Positions 1 through 11,318 are shown, counted from the stretch's first letter. The stretch is 64,000 bases of DNA from Bolinopsis microptera (GCF_026151205.1 NC_087084.1:4271538-4335537), one strand, 5' to 3'. The notes: generated by a model not told the origin, from the letters alone. Numbers and translations: made by a program.

Positions 1-1900
1 CTGAGGGTCACCAAAACACAGATGTTGAGAGCAAAAAGCACCTCCTGCACAAGTATGGGCCCACGAAAATCTTGAATTTTAAATAGAATTTCAAATATAA
101 TCACACAAAAATATCAAAAGCAATCAAATCATATAATAAAGTGAAATCCATGATGTGATGATATGCACTAAAATGAGAAATGAGAAATACAGACAGCAGG
201 GATTTAAGCTCTTATGAACATAATGTTATAGCTTTTAGGTAAACTGCCTCACATCTCTGTCTCAAGGGAATAATCTAGATCATAATCAAAGTCCTCCAGC
301 AGAATTTTATCCCACATGTAGGAGGTCAATTTGCTTTTGAACTCAGAAATAGTCTCTATCTCACGTATAGCTATAGTATCTTCTAGTTTCAGTTATTTCA
401 AATTAATTGTATACGGTAGTACATAGTAATATGTGTCACTATCAGCTAAGCTAGAAGAACTTTCGGTACTAATATTATATTTTAAGATTTAAAGAAATAT
501 TATTTTCAAAATATCCAATAGTTTAGAAGTTATAGGCATTTTATGCAAGACATATTATATTTCTCGTCAATTTTACACACTTGGAATGCATAAGAGGCCC
601 ACATACAGCTCGACCTAATCGTGCTGCACGATGAATTCATATTATTCACACTTAGAGGCAACATTTGGTACCTAGCTAAAAATCGGAGACAAAAAATTGT
701 GTGCCAACTTATTACTATACACACTTATTACATAAACTATTGAAAAAAGTACTGAAGTAGAATGATGATAAAAACATCGTTCTTGTTGCAATTCTTCATG
801 TATTTATTATACTCTTACACAGAAATCGTATCATTAGTAGCAAACCATGAATGGAAAACGTAACGTTTTATTTGTGGTACTGGTAAATAAGTGTAATATG
901 ATCTTACTGGGTGGCGCTCAGCCTTTCCACTTCCAATCCGCTGAATCTCTTATTCTATTTTATGAACATAATAGCTTGGCGGGTCCGATCCCCAATCAAA
1001 ATATATTCTTGCATAAGGACATTGTATCACCAATAAAGCAATAAGTCGCGAACACTGAGCGCTATAAAAGATATAAGAAGAGTAGATCAGTTTCATGTTA
1101 AAATGGTTAATTGCGAAGAATTAACTTATTTCTTAAAACTAAAATGAACTATTTACACTAACTTTCGCTACTTTCAGTAAGTGTAACTCAATTCATATAT
1201 TAATATGGTAAAATGACGGATACTCCAGCCTGGCAGTCAAATATGATGTGAGCCAATATAATACCGCATTTATATTTATGTGTCCCTTATAATTATAATG
1301 ATAAACATTGTGTTATTAAAGTTAAAATGCTCCCTATAATGTTTTAAAGTCTTTATTAAAATATTATAAAACGTTAAATTGTGCAAGCTCGAGACAAGTG
1401 AGACAATTTCATAAACCAGAAACTAGAAAGCAATCAAACCACTCAATACAATAAATTCCAGGCTTTTCACTGAAAACATAAAATAGCTCTTCTGCTTAAG
1501 AGTAAATATATCCTAGTACTAAAAATAACAGTCAGAAGAATTTAGCCTTAGTTAGAAAAAAAAAGATTACATTAATAATCAAGCAGCCAAGAAAATATAT
1601 GTAAAAGCGTAATAATAAAATATATTGTATAACTAATCAGTGAGAAATCACAAAATACCAACAACAAAAAGAAATAAACGATAGAAAATAAACAATCAAA
1701 TTTTAAATAAAAAATAGTCATATATTGGACAGTAATTGGATTGTCATGCTGTAACAAGAATTGTTATTATGTATAATAATCTCAAAATTGGACGTACAAT
1801 ATTACTTTAATTGACGACGAGTGGGTTATACGGGTTCCTGCTAGTTCCTATAATGCGATAAATCCCTGTGTCAAAATGTCCTTGATTAAAAAAGTTATAT
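1..1900. other. AT-rich non-coding stretch
   Basis: No ORF here has recognisable domain content, and I see no RNA gene or clear repeat structure. The sequence is AT-rich with short homopolymers. It lies downstream of the 3' end of the minus-strand receptor gene and is best read as intergenic. Confidence 0.5.
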
Positions 1901-2056
1901 AATATGTGAATTCTGGTGGGGAGGTGAAGCATTTTTTGTGACACATGGCAGCGATTTTAGGGTTTGAATAGTCGATTCTCGATAGTCGATTCTGATTGTT
2001 TAAAGTCTGTCACGTGTCAAAAGATATGCTTCACCTCCCCTCCAGAATCCACATAT
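1901..2056. repeat. MITE-like element with ~45-bp imperfect inverted arms
   Basis: The left arm (about 1901-1952, containing ATTCTGGTGGGGAGGTGAAG) is matched in reverse complement by the right arm (about 2005-2056, containing CTTCACCTCCCCTCCAGAAT). The arms share roughly 85 percent identity and enclose about 50 bp. This foldback shape suggests a miniature inverted-repeat element. I see no clear target-site duplication. Confidence 0.55.
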
Positions 2057-2566
2057 ATACATCAACTTACAGTAGCTGCTCAAAATAAAAATGGATTGTT
2101 TGAAAAACCAATGACTATAAATTCGTGGATCATAAAAGTATTGAAATAAAGAAGTAGCAGTCGTTTATTACAGCTTTACAGTTCCTGGGCACCAATATTT
2201 TCAACACCATTGTAATTGTGATCAGCTGTGGCTTGAAAGGAAATAATGTCCATCTACTTTATCATCTTCCCTAAGCTCGTTCATACATTTGGTAGCTGTC
2301 CATTACGTAGTATTGCACCCTGAGAGTAGAATTAATGTTAATCACTAATAAACCAATTAAAGCTTTTAAACTGTTGGTGAAAGTGTTCAGCCATCATTTT
2401 TATCCAAGTGTGGGAATCTATATCGTGTAAATTTATTTTGTATAATGTAAAATGTACATTCATCTTGATGATAACAGTTTTTAATAAAGCATATATCCTG
2501 CTTATTCAAAGATTCTATGTAAATCTGTAAAATCCTACCTTATCATTAGATGTTCTATGATTCCAT
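2057..2566. other. 3' flank of the receptor gene
   Basis: AT-rich sequence with no ORF of interest. It lies immediately downstream (on minus) of the receptor stop codon and probably contains the 3' UTR. A minus-strand polyadenylation signal is plausible but not distinctive in such AT-rich DNA. Confidence 0.4.
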
Positions 2567-4969
2567 CTAAATTGGCGTTTCTGCGATGATATCCTCGTTT
2601 GCTCTTACTTGCGATGCTCCCTCTATTTGATCTCCCATTTCTACAGCAGTAACTTGCAATCTTAAACATGTAGCGCCTCTTGAACATCTAGCAGCAAAAT
2701 TTCTGAATGTCTCACCAAACAACTCTCTGAGAGTGTTATCATATAGCAAAGGGTTGATGACCGAATTGAGGGGTAAAACTATCATAGCGAAGCTTACGTA
2801 CCAATCTGTAGCATCGATTGTTTCGAGATTGTGGAGCCCACTGATGATCATAAATGGAACCCAACAGGCGAAATCTGTGGCTATGACCAGCGCAATCCTG
2901 GTCTGTATTGCTCGGTTTCTGCGGACAGCATCTGGATTGCTACTTTGCCCAGCATTTCTGGATGATTTCCGAGATATAATGTTGATCATCAAATAGGACA
3001 CGGTTATCACCACAAAGCAGAAAAGGTTGACGCCCAACATAAGCCAAACTATCATATTTCCTTTCACGTCGATCATTTCCGTTTCCATGTCCGATATTAT
3101 GCGGTTTCTTCTAGGATCATCACTACGAACAAAGTATTTGAAGAGGCACACACCATCATTTCCGTAAAAGTGCACTGCACTTCTACTCAAGCTTTGGTTG
3201 AACATTCCATCAACTTTCTTGCCGATCTCAGCCCAAGTTGTATTCGCCAAAAAATTTTCAGTTTTGTAGTATGCTTGAAGAATTTTAATATGCTTCATTT
3301 TGTTCGGGAATCCGATAAATAGCTTGTAGAGTGGATCATAGAAGAAACCTTGCACAAAGTAGTCCTCTAATGTGGGGACCAATGGTATGATTGCTACTGA
3401 TATCGATGCAGTAGCGATTCCAATAACGATCCCAATTAATTTTGCTAATGCTCTTTTATTGACAAGGGCTGGAATGCTAAGAGAGCTGTTCAGAATTCCC
3501 CACATCCTGATCAAACTTAAAAGAGTCATCGAAAATAAAGAGAGTTGTGATCCCGCAGTGCTGATAACTCCAAGAACAGAACAAGTATTTCCTGATAACC
3601 ACTCAGCTTGCTTCCTGCAATAATTCTTTCCGAAAATAATGCTGTCGAATACTGATAGTGCGATCAAGTAGACTCCTATTAGGAAATCACCCATTCCGAT
3701 TACACAAATTAGTACTGTAGTGTATAAATTGCTTCTTGTTTCAGAGTCTTTAATACAAGTCGCTACTTTGCACACGGTGATGATATTAAAAATTGCTGCT
3801 AAGAGGCCCAACAACCAGCAATAAAGTTTCAAAAACCAGTTTTGGAGGATTTCCTTGCCACACTCTAGATTGCATTCATCTGAAAGATCAAAACAATCGA
3901 ATCTACCATCACACTTCTGAGAATGAGATATCAAGTGCTCTTTTACTTGATCTGACCGGTTGTTTGTATTCTCACAAACTATATGATTTGTACAGTTTTG
4001 TTCATCCGACATGTCACCACAGTCATCAACAAGGTCGCAAACTTGGCTGTACTTTATGCATTTAGTATTCTTACATTGGAAAATTGTATTTTCATATTCA
4101 ACTACATCAGACATTGTCACAAAAGTCAGGTTATTGTTGTTTGCCAGAGTTTTGACTCGGTCAGGATACTGACCAAGACATGAATCATGTTCTAAAAAAG
4201 TGTCCTGAATAGGACACGTGGAGTTTAAGCATAATCCCATGCAACTGATAAATGCATAATATTCACCGAAAAGACTATTGCAGTTTACTCGAGAGGTCGG
4301 CACATTGAGCATTATATTGACACCGAAAGCAGATCCTGCTGGCCCCTGAAATTCCCGTATATGACATGTTACATTTGTAGAGTCCAATGATTTGCACAAA
4401 TCTCGTCCAGCACATCTTTCATTCACAGCAGTGGTATTGATACTCGGAAAATCTCGCGAAATTCTGCAGACCTCATTTTCAATCTCACAAGAGTTCACAC
4501 CATCACAAAGAAAGTCAAAATGAACATAGCCTTGATCAGAATCTCCAGGACACAACAAAATATCCTGGCAGGTTTTGTTTCCTAAGACAACTCTATAAGC
4601 CAAATCATTTTTCTCTCCACAATATTTCCAAAAGTTTCTTTCTTCATCTTCTCCATTGAGACAATCGGTTTGGTTGTCCATTATCCATTTTATGGGTATT
4701 GTTATATTTCTATCGCCACCAAAACTACGAGTACAGTTGAAGAATCCCACTGTTGTTAGGTGGCATATGTCACGGGTCTCATCACTATTATCTTCACAGT
4801 CACTAACTCCATCACAGAGTTTGTGTTTGTGAACAACACAGTTTGCAGATATTGACCTACAATCGTTTTCTAGATTATCGTCACAGAGACTAATCTTTTC
4901 ATTGGTCAGCTTAAATTCACTTCCACAGAACACATATATAATACTTTGATACACTCGACATGAAACCAT
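2567..4969 (-). CDS. LDLa-repeat 7TM receptor (GRL101/relaxin-receptor-like), C-terminal part of the terminal exon
   Basis: 800 open codons encode a rhodopsin-class receptor with a large ectodomain. LDL-receptor class A modules lie at about residues 29-69 (CDGVSDCEDNSDE), 294-326 (CDLVDDCGDMSDEQNC) and 331-366 (CDGRFDCFDLSDEC), with many N-glycosylation sequons between them. Seven hydrophobic segments lie at about 376-400, 417-442, 463-490, 508-532, 638-663, 691-712 and 722-744. TM6 holds CWVP and TM7 holds NSVINPLLY (NPxxY). The DRY position at the end of TM3 reads IRM, and extracellular loop 2 is unusually long (about 100 residues). The architecture matches Lymnaea GRL101 and LDLa-type relaxin-like receptors; the ligand is unknown. 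The first codons are not a true start: this is the downstream part of a larger exon, joined to the frame at 4917-5726 by an apparent frameshift. The stop codon ends the gene at 2567. Confidence 0.85.
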   Translation of the reverse strand: MVSCRVYQSIIYVFCGSEFKLTNEKISLCDDNLENDCRSISANCVVHKHKLCDGVSDCEDNSDETRDICHLTTVGFFNCTRSFGGDRNITIPIKWIMDNQTDCLNGEDEERNFWKYCGEKNDLAYRVVLGNKTCQDILLCPGDSDQGYVHFDFLCDGVNSCEIENEVCRISRDFPSINTTAVNERCAGRDLCKSLDSTNVTCHIREFQGPAGSAFGVNIMLNVPTSRVNCNSLFGEYYAFISCMGLCLNSTCPIQDTFLEHDSCLGQYPDRVKTLANNNNLTFVTMSDVVEYENTIFQCKNTKCIKYSQVCDLVDDCGDMSDEQNCTNHIVCENTNNRSDQVKEHLISHSQKCDGRFDCFDLSDECNLECGKEILQNWFLKLYCWLLGLLAAIFNIITVCKVATCIKDSETRSNLYTTVLICVIGMGDFLIGVYLIALSVFDSIIFGKNYCRKQAEWLSGNTCSVLGVISTAGSQLSLFSMTLLSLIRMWGILNSSLSIPALVNKRALAKLIGIVIGIATASISVAIIPLVPTLEDYFVQGFFYDPLYKLFIGFPNKMKHIKILQAYYKTENFLANTTWAEIGKKVDGMFNQSLSRSAVHFYGNDGVCLFKYFVRSDDPRRNRIISDMETEMIDVKGNMIVWLMLGVNLFCFVVITVSYLMINIISRKSSRNAGQSSNPDAVRRNRAIQTRIALVIATDFACWVPFMIISGLHNLETIDATDWYVSFAMIVLPLNSVINPLLYDNTLRELFGETFRNFAARCSRGATCLRLQVTAVEMGDQIEGASQVRANEDIIAETPI

Positions 4970-5726
4970 TTATCAAACAGGAACCACCCACTCTGTTTAC
5001 ATCAGTGCAATTTGTTTGTTCTAGATATCTGTAACAGTACGGATAGGTGTACGAGTATTCTTCACTGTGATCAAATACACTACACCTGGTGTAGTTAAAT
5101 ATGGGGACTGTAATGTCCTCTCCCCTCCTCACTTTCTTATAATAATGTATACATGTTGGTATTGTGGTGTTGTTACAGTGCTTCTCATCCTCCTTGTTAT
5201 AACAATCATCATCTGCATCACAAACATAGATTACAGGTATATACTTACTGTAATATTTACTAGGACAGTTAACTCCGTATGTGTAACCCTCACATACACT
5301 CTCATCCTCACAGTAGTCAGAGTCGCATTTGTCGTCACACTGATCTTCGTTGTTGCCGTTGATGAAGCTCTGTGATGATTCCTCACCAGAATTTCTTCTA
5401 CAGTTCTGGTTACACGCTACAAACTGTTGTACTTCTATATTTGTATCGTTCCTAAAATAACCTCCACAGAAATAAATGTTCTGTAAGGTAATTTTCGTAT
5501 GAAAACCACATGCCTGATAACCATACGGGTCATTTTCACACACAGTAGAGACACTAAAGAGTGTGTTACTCTCAGTGCCTGTTACATTATAGGTAGTGTT
5601 CGAATAAGCACACTTGTGGGAAGTACTCTTTTTTACTCTCATTATAACACAAGTGTTTCAAAAATCCCCCGATATTAGTCACAGTGCAGTTTTTGTTTGA
5701 TTGCTGCAAAATTTCGTCAACACATC
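4917..5726 (-). CDS. Cys-rich ectodomain, 5' part of the terminal exon of the LDLa-7TM receptor (two apparent frameshifts)
   Basis: A splice acceptor (CTGTTCAG) ends at 5727. The exon opens in phase 1, matching the phase of the upstream SRCR exon, with Cys-rich sequence including CVDEILQQSNKNC. That frame closes soon after an A6 run near 5629-5634, and the next frame (241 codons, ending at 4917) continues the same Cys-rich, acidic, sequon-rich sequence, including LDLa-like CDSDYCEDESVC and CDADDDCYNKEDEKHC. Near 4925-4985 the reading shifts again into the 800-codon frame. The upstream part of that frame is closed by stops, and no good donor/acceptor pair is obvious. Either the gene is a young pseudogene, the assembly has homopolymer indels, or a tiny intron is present. 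I favour sequence error or a recent lesion, because both sides remain well conserved. Confidence 0.6.
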
Positions 5727-5914
5727 CTGAACAGCGAAATGTTATTATTTAAAAAAATAGAACCAAAACCCAAAATCTGATGCCCTATATTTTCATTGTT
5801 ATGTCGTAGTGCTTATACAGTTATAAGGGCTATTTAGCATTAATTGTATAATGAAATAAATCGTAACTTAATTAGAAAGTTTATTGATAGTTTAAGTTTT
5901 TAAGGTAAACTATA

Positions 5915-8900
5915 CTGGAGTGGGTCCGAGCAGTAGACTCGCGCTACTGACACCCGGGATTGGTAATGCACAGATACAGTTAACGCTGTGTAGCAAGAGC
6001 TTCAGAGGATCCTGCCCGCTGCAGGTATGCTGAGTGGCAGATGCAACAAGCGCACTACTTCCAGCGGATGCAAGATGGCAGTCTGGCCATCAGAGTTATT
6101 CAGAACACTCTCCCTTTTAACTAGAAACATGTTGATGTCAGAGTTTCCAGCCTAATTTTGCTGTAAGAACATTCTCACAGCTTAATGACTAACGGTTCTG
6201 TGTACTGAGGCACAAAACCCCCCTATTTTACTCTCCCTCACTGTCTGTGTGTGGCTGCAGACTCCCAGTGGTCTTATCAGTCATTTTTGGTTGCTTGAGA
6301 TCTTGGACTTGTTGCTAGTGGGCTACCGACCCCTAGCTTTACTCTGGTACTCGCAAAGTTTTTTGCCACGCACCCGTTTATCAACATTACAACGAACTAA
6401 ACAATTACAGCACTATGGTTTCAGCCCCTACCTCTCCTTCTGATAGTCCAGCTCATGATGATGCTACATCTTTAAACCCTTCGGGGAGAGATGCAGCTGA
6501 TGGTATCTGTGTTAAAAGAAGGTCCAACAAAAAACCAAAAATTAACAACAAAATCTCAGAATCATTTCACCTTTCTACTTACAATGTAAGATCTCTCACT
6601 GAAAAATGGAAGCAATGGGAACTTGTGTGCAAAGCCAAAGCCTTCGACATACCTGTGATTGCACTTCAAGAACATCGTATTAAGAAGACTCCTTATATAA
6701 TGCGTGATGGCTACAAGTTCCTCCTAGCATCTCCTCCCCCTAAAAGTAGAACGCTCCTCGGACTTGGCTTCCTTCTTTCCCCTTGGGCCCAACGCTGCTA
6801 CATCGACCATAACGTCTTCTCAGACAGGATAATGTTTGTTTCTTTTACCGGTGCAGTTTGCACACACTTAGTTACTTGTCATTCACCTACTAATGTATCT
6901 ACAGACCTTGAAGTTGAACAATTCTATGCAGAGTTAACTTCTTGTGTCCGATCTTTTCCACCTCATGACGTAGTAGCTATAGCTGGTGACCTGAATGCTC
7001 ACCTTGGAAAAGACACCTGCAACACCAACGCATTTTATGAATGTACTAACCGAAACGGACAGCACCTTCTCGACTTTGCCCAAGAAAACGCGTTCACCAT
7101 CGGTGCGCTAAAGTTTAACAAAAAGCATTCTAAAAAGGTGACTTGGACAGCACCAAATGGTCAACTGCATCAGAATGACCACATCCTCATTCGCTCAAAA
7201 TGGCAGAATTCACTTAAAAACTGTGAGTCATACATTAATCCCTCGGTTCAATCTGACCATCGGATTGTCACAGCGACCATCAAGCTGTCAGTAAGGACCA
7301 GCATCGTCCGACCGAAGGTTATCAAATATTCGACTGGGAGGAGTTAAAAAGTAACACTGCAACTTCAACAGCCTTCCAACTCCAGCTTCAACTTAATGAC
7401 GCAGCAGAGAAAGTACTTCCCAAAAGGAAGAAGACTAGTCTAACTGCTCAAATTTCATTTAATCCTGAGTACCGGGCTGCTGTCAAGGCACGAGATGCTG
7501 CGTTGAAAGATAGTCACAAAAGGAAGACACGAGCTGCTACTAAAGCCCTACGTGATGCCACCCTTGAAGTCAGGAAGGTCGAAACCAGCATACAAGAATC
7601 GTTTGTTAATAAGACAATTGATCAAGTAGATCAGCTGTTTATTCCGCAACCCGCAAACCACTCAGGGTATGCAGCATGGCACACGAAGTCAAACAGCTCT
7701 GGTATTGCGTGGAAGCTTATAAATGACCTTACCAATCATAAGCCTAAATCTATGTCTCCATTACCTGGACACAGAAACAAGGCAGATCGAGCAAAGGCGT
7801 GGACTGACCACTACATCAAACTGCTTTACAATCCTGCTGACAACATCAGAATGGGTAGCTTTGAAGTCCAAAAGCCAGAACTCCCAATTGAAACGTCACC
7901 GTTCTCAGCAGATGAAATATCTACAGCTCTCAAGCAGACAAAGGACACGTACGGTCATGACGGAATTCATCTCTGCTGTACAAGTGTGTTGACTTGGACA
8001 CTACTTTACTATCTCTGTTCAACAACATGCTAGCTACTGGTAAAGCCCCAGAAGAGCTTCTTGTCACTGCCATTCTTCCTATACCCAAAGGAGCTAAAAA
8101 GTTCTGTCCTGAAAATAGCAGAGGCATCTTCATCCTCCCTGTTGCCACGAAAATCTACGACAGGCTGCTTCAAACCGAATCAGGAGCCACATAGAACCTC
8201 GCCTCCGATACAACCAGAATGGTTTCCGGCCTGGAAAAGGGACTCGTGAACAGATTCTGGCTCTTAGACGTATCATCGAAGAGGTTGTGAACTTCCAGCT
8301 TCCTTGTGTCATCTCCTTCATTGATTTCTCAAAGGCCTTTGACTGCATCTTCAGATCTCACCTTCCCGACATCCTGGCTTCCTACGGTTTTCCTAATAAA
8401 ATCATAAAAGCCATTATGTCACTCTTACATCAACACTAATGCTAAAATCATGACCCCTGAAGGTATAACCTTAGAATTCCTTACCAACCTCGGAATTCTC
8501 AAGGGCGATGTTCTTGCGCCTCTCATTTTTATCATCGTCCTGGATTTTATATTAAGACTGGCAATAGGGCCACGTGATGGGTTTAAAGTTGGCAGTAACT
8601 ACATTGCTGATTTGGACTTCGCCGATGACCTAGCAACAATTACTGACAGCTTCAGCGAAAATGGCCGCCTTTGCCAAAGCATTTCTGACATAGCAGCCCG
8701 TTATGGTCTCCTTATTAACATCGAAAAGATCAACTACATGTCCTACAACGTCCCGCGACCTGTCAACTCAGACGAAAGAGTCTTTATTAACGGCATCCCT
8801 TTAGAAGAAGTTCATGACTTTAAGTACCTAGGATCTTTTATAGCCTCAACAAGCAGAGACATCAATGTCAGGAAAGGCCTCGCATGGAAAGCTTTACAGA

Positions 8901-9393
8901 GTCTGGATGCTTTTTGGAAATCTAGTATGTCTATGAAGATCAAGACTAAGATTTTTCGAACTGCAGTAGAACCTGTTCTGCTGTATGGCGCAGAAACCTG
9001 GACTCTTAAAAAGGCTGATATTAGAGCACTAGACGGTGTTTATACTAGAATGCTACGAAGGGTCTTTGGTATCTCATGGAAATCACATACACCTAACTCC
9101 GTTTTTTATGGAAAGATTCCATCGGTGACAGATACTATAAAGACACGAAGATTTCGTTTTGCAGGGCATGTCTACCGTCTACAGGACCAACCTGCCCAAC
9201 AACTCCTTTTTTGGCAACCATCCTACGGCCAGCGTTATCGAGGACGACCACATAAGACCTTCCCGGATGTTCTACTCGAAGACACTGGAATGGAACCTTA
9301 CCAGCTGCGTTTGCTCATGTGTGATAGAGATAAATGGAGAGAAGCGTTGACACGAAACTCGTTCCAGATTTCATCTGGATCGACCTAGGCAGG
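5915..9393 (+). mobile_element. Non-LTR retrotransposon (RTE-like LINE), degenerate copy
   Basis: Plus-strand LINE with a 5' leader (about 5915-6414), an APE-type endonuclease region and a reverse transcriptase broken by frameshifts. The C-terminal segment is of the RFAGHVYRLQDQPAQQ type seen in RTE-like elements of invertebrates. The 5' boundary is approximate. I found no poly-A tail and no target-site duplication. The element sits inside the receptor gene, antisense to it. Confidence 0.8.
6415..9388 (+). pseudogene. LINE endonuclease/reverse transcriptase polyprotein with several frameshifts
   Basis: 6415-7347 encodes the APE-like endonuclease: STYNVRSL, IALQEHRI, IAGDLNAHLG and a C-terminal QSDHRIVTATI (the SDH motif). 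A frameshift near 7310-7340 moves the reading into the frame that contains 7503-8033 (linker and start of the fingers). Further shifts occur near 7975 and between 8160 and 8200; 8200-8437 then carries NGFRPGKGTREQI and FIDFSKAFD (first catalytic Asp region). After a stop near 8438 and another shift, 8450-9388 carries FADDLATIT (the catalytic DD pair), the thumb and the C-terminal RRFRFAGHVYRL region. At least four frame changes make the copy non-autonomous. It is ordinary for its family, and I infer no host function. Confidence 0.8.
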
Positions 9394-9399
9394 GCATAC

Positions 9400-9551
9400 C
9401 TGTATTACTAAAGCAGTGGAGCCAAATATTGTCCTCATGTTGACAGTTGTGTCTCAAAATCCGGGAATCGCAATCTGATATGTCAATATCATTCTCTTTA
9501 CAGCTTACGTCATCCATTACTATTGACATGTCAGTTCGTTTCAGCCAATCC
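9400..9551 (-). CDS. Receptor gene exon 4: second half of the SRCR domain
   Basis: 152-nt exon with acceptor ATTCAG ending at 9552 and donor CAG|GTATGC at 9400/9399. It enters in phase 2 and leaves in phase 1, exactly fitting its neighbours. It encodes the C-terminal SRCR half: MDDVSCKENDIDISDC followed by the HNCQHEDNIWLHC pattern, which is the conserved SRCR end (Cys, His-x-Glu-Asp, Val/Ile-x-Leu-x-Cys). SRCR domains are secreted or cell-surface ligand-binding modules. The donor lies within about 10 bp of the LINE end, so insertion could have affected splicing. Confidence 0.75.
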
Positions 9552-9667
9552 CTGAATGATTGAATGGTTTGGTGCAGATTGCAGAATGTTCGGATATTCA
9601 AAATAGCAAAGAAACAGCATTTCCATTGCAACAGAAACTAAAATGTTGACATATAAATCAAACTCAC

Positions 9668-9908
9668 TCAGGAACATATTTCATGTTTCTCGGATTACTT
9701 CCCCAGTCAGAGAAGTGATGTCCAATTGTCCAGCAAAAAAGCTGTGCCGAATACCAGTTAAACGCATTCTTGCAAACTGTTCCATTTTTCACCATACCAG
9801 TTTGCTTGTTAAAAACTGTTGCGATCAAAAGACCCCCGCTATCATTAAGTTTTTTCGTTCCAGTCACCATGTTGATAAGAGATGCTCTCTCAAACTCCCA
9901 CACACGCT
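9668..9908 (-). CDS. Receptor gene exon 3: first half of the SRCR domain
   Basis: 241-nt exon with acceptor TTGTTTCAG ending at 9909 and donor GA|GTGAGT at 9668/9667. It begins in phase 1 and ends in phase 2. It encodes GTVCKNAFNWYSAQLFCWT, the SRCR motif (G-x-V-C-x-x-x-F-x-x-x-x-A-x-x-x-C), preceded by a strand-rich segment (GGLLIATVFN). Joining the donor to the acceptor at 9552 keeps the frame and gives an uninterrupted SRCR domain with about 115 bp of intron. A nearer AG (only ~30 bp from the donor) would break the frame. Confidence 0.75.
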
Positions 9909-10129
9909 CTGAAACAATTATGATAACAGTTAGTGAAGAATCGTATTTTTGAAAGAGCGAATTTACCCTCATTTAACATTCATTGATCCTCCCATGACTG
10001 GTTTGATAATACACGAAATCGCAGTATCGGATCAAACAATGTCTAAAATATAAATTTAATTACACTTCTTAAAATAATAACATTGTCACCCACATCTGTA
10101 CTAAGGTACTATACTACCAAAGCACTAAC

Positions 10130-10594
10130 CTATATTATAATAAGAGGTAGTGCTGCCTGTACTAAGCTCTATTCTGCTCACTTCTCTTCCCCAATAAGTA
10201 TTCCATTTTACATAACTACACGTTTCAGATGATGCTGTTATGTCGAGTACCTGTTTTCCATTACAATATACTATGATCCTGTAGCCACGTTTCTCTACTA
10301 CCCAGTGTTTATCTGTTTCTGTAGGTAGACTCTGGAAGGGAGTGTTGCCTAACTGACAAAAGTGAAGCCAATACTTTACACGAGTACTGAACTGGATACC
10401 AATACCTCCTACTTCTTCTCCTTCCTCACTATAGAAATATATCCCTATCTCCTCCCCACTACCGACAGTGCTGTCTGTTCTCAGGTGCAGGTAAGAAGTA
10501 TCCAGATCAGCAGGGATACTTTTGTAATTAACCACAGGGCTCCACTTATCTGTTGATTTGTAAGTTATGATAAACTGGGTTGAAATGTTTTGAG
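10130..10594 (-). CDS. Receptor gene exon 2: farnesoic-acid-O-methyltransferase-like (FA) extracellular domain
   Basis: 465-nt symmetric phase 1-1 exon with acceptor GTTGCAG ending at 10595 and donor ATAG|GTTAGT at 10130. The 155-residue product is a beta-rich domain with the landmarks TDSTVGSGEEIGIYFY, TDKHWVVEK, YRIIVYCNGKQVLDI and a Cys before KWNTYWGREVSRIEL. The plus-strand gene at 41138-41575 encodes a clear homologue, and such domains are usually annotated Methyltransf_FA (PF12248-like). Despite the name I see no methyltransferase motif. In this mosaic context a structural or carbohydrate/ligand-binding role outside the cell is more likely (inference). Confidence 0.65.
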
Positions 10595-10664
10595 CTGCAA
10601 CACGGATCTTAGAAATGTCGATTATTAGAATTATAATATTATATAATATATATATAATATATAA

Positions 10665-11305
10665 ATTTAATACTTTCAACACTACTATATAACAAATAAT
10701 TTGAGATAACGATGTTTAATAAATGATGCAAAGAATTTCGAAGATCTAATCAACACCGACTTTTAATGTGTAGGAGTACAGCAACGAAATATATATATAT
10801 ATATATAAGTTTTTTAATTATTTTCAACACTACTACATAACAAATAATTTGAGGATGACTGTAAAGGTACATTTTACCGACAATTGAAGTCAAGGCATTG
10901 TTTTACTGACAGTTGTGGCTGACTAACAATATATATATGAGAAGACTTGATTATGAACATCTCAGTTACAATTAATAATTTGATTAATACGGTAGATGGG
11001 GTGAGTTATTTTCATAGTGCAAATTTTAAAACCATAGAACCATCTTATAATGAACATTATGGAATGATAAAAGGCTTATCATGGTTGACGGTTAAAGTTA
11101 CAGAATGGAAACGTGCAATATGTATATCGTAATATACATGATTTAAAATGTATTACCTAATATATATATATATATATATTTCATGGCTGGACTTCTACAC
11201 AATAAAAGAAAGCGGTTGTGATTAGATCTTCGAAAGTCTTTGCATCGTTTATTTACATCAATTCTCAAATTATTTGTTATATAGTAGTGTTGAAAGTATT
11301 ATTAT
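10665..11305. repeat. Inverted repeat with ~90-bp arms and AT microsatellites
   Basis: 10665-10755 recurs in reverse complement at about 11218-11305; both contain CAAATAATTTG and the AGATCTTCGAAA block. A third partial copy lies at about 10812-10853. The arms enclose about 460 bp with short (TA)n tracts (10791-10806, 11161-11180). It is a foldback or MITE-like repeat in intron 1 of the receptor gene. Confidence 0.55.
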
Positions 11306-11318
11306 TATATATATATAT

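Larger units (their letters stand above)
5727..9399 (-). other. Intron of the receptor gene, filled by an opposite-strand LINE
   Basis: Bounded by the donor GTATGC at 9399-9394 (minus) and the acceptor ending at 5727. Both flanking exons are phase 1. Apart from about 190 bp at the 5,727-5,915 side, the intron consists of a plus-strand LINE copy. The LINE's 3' end lies within about 10 bp of the splice donor. Confidence 0.6.

Noticed and set aside
9615-9667. A 30-nt micro-intron between the SRCR exons (GTGAGT...TTTTAG)
   Set aside because: Using that AG breaks the SRCR frame, whereas the acceptor ending at 9552 keeps it.
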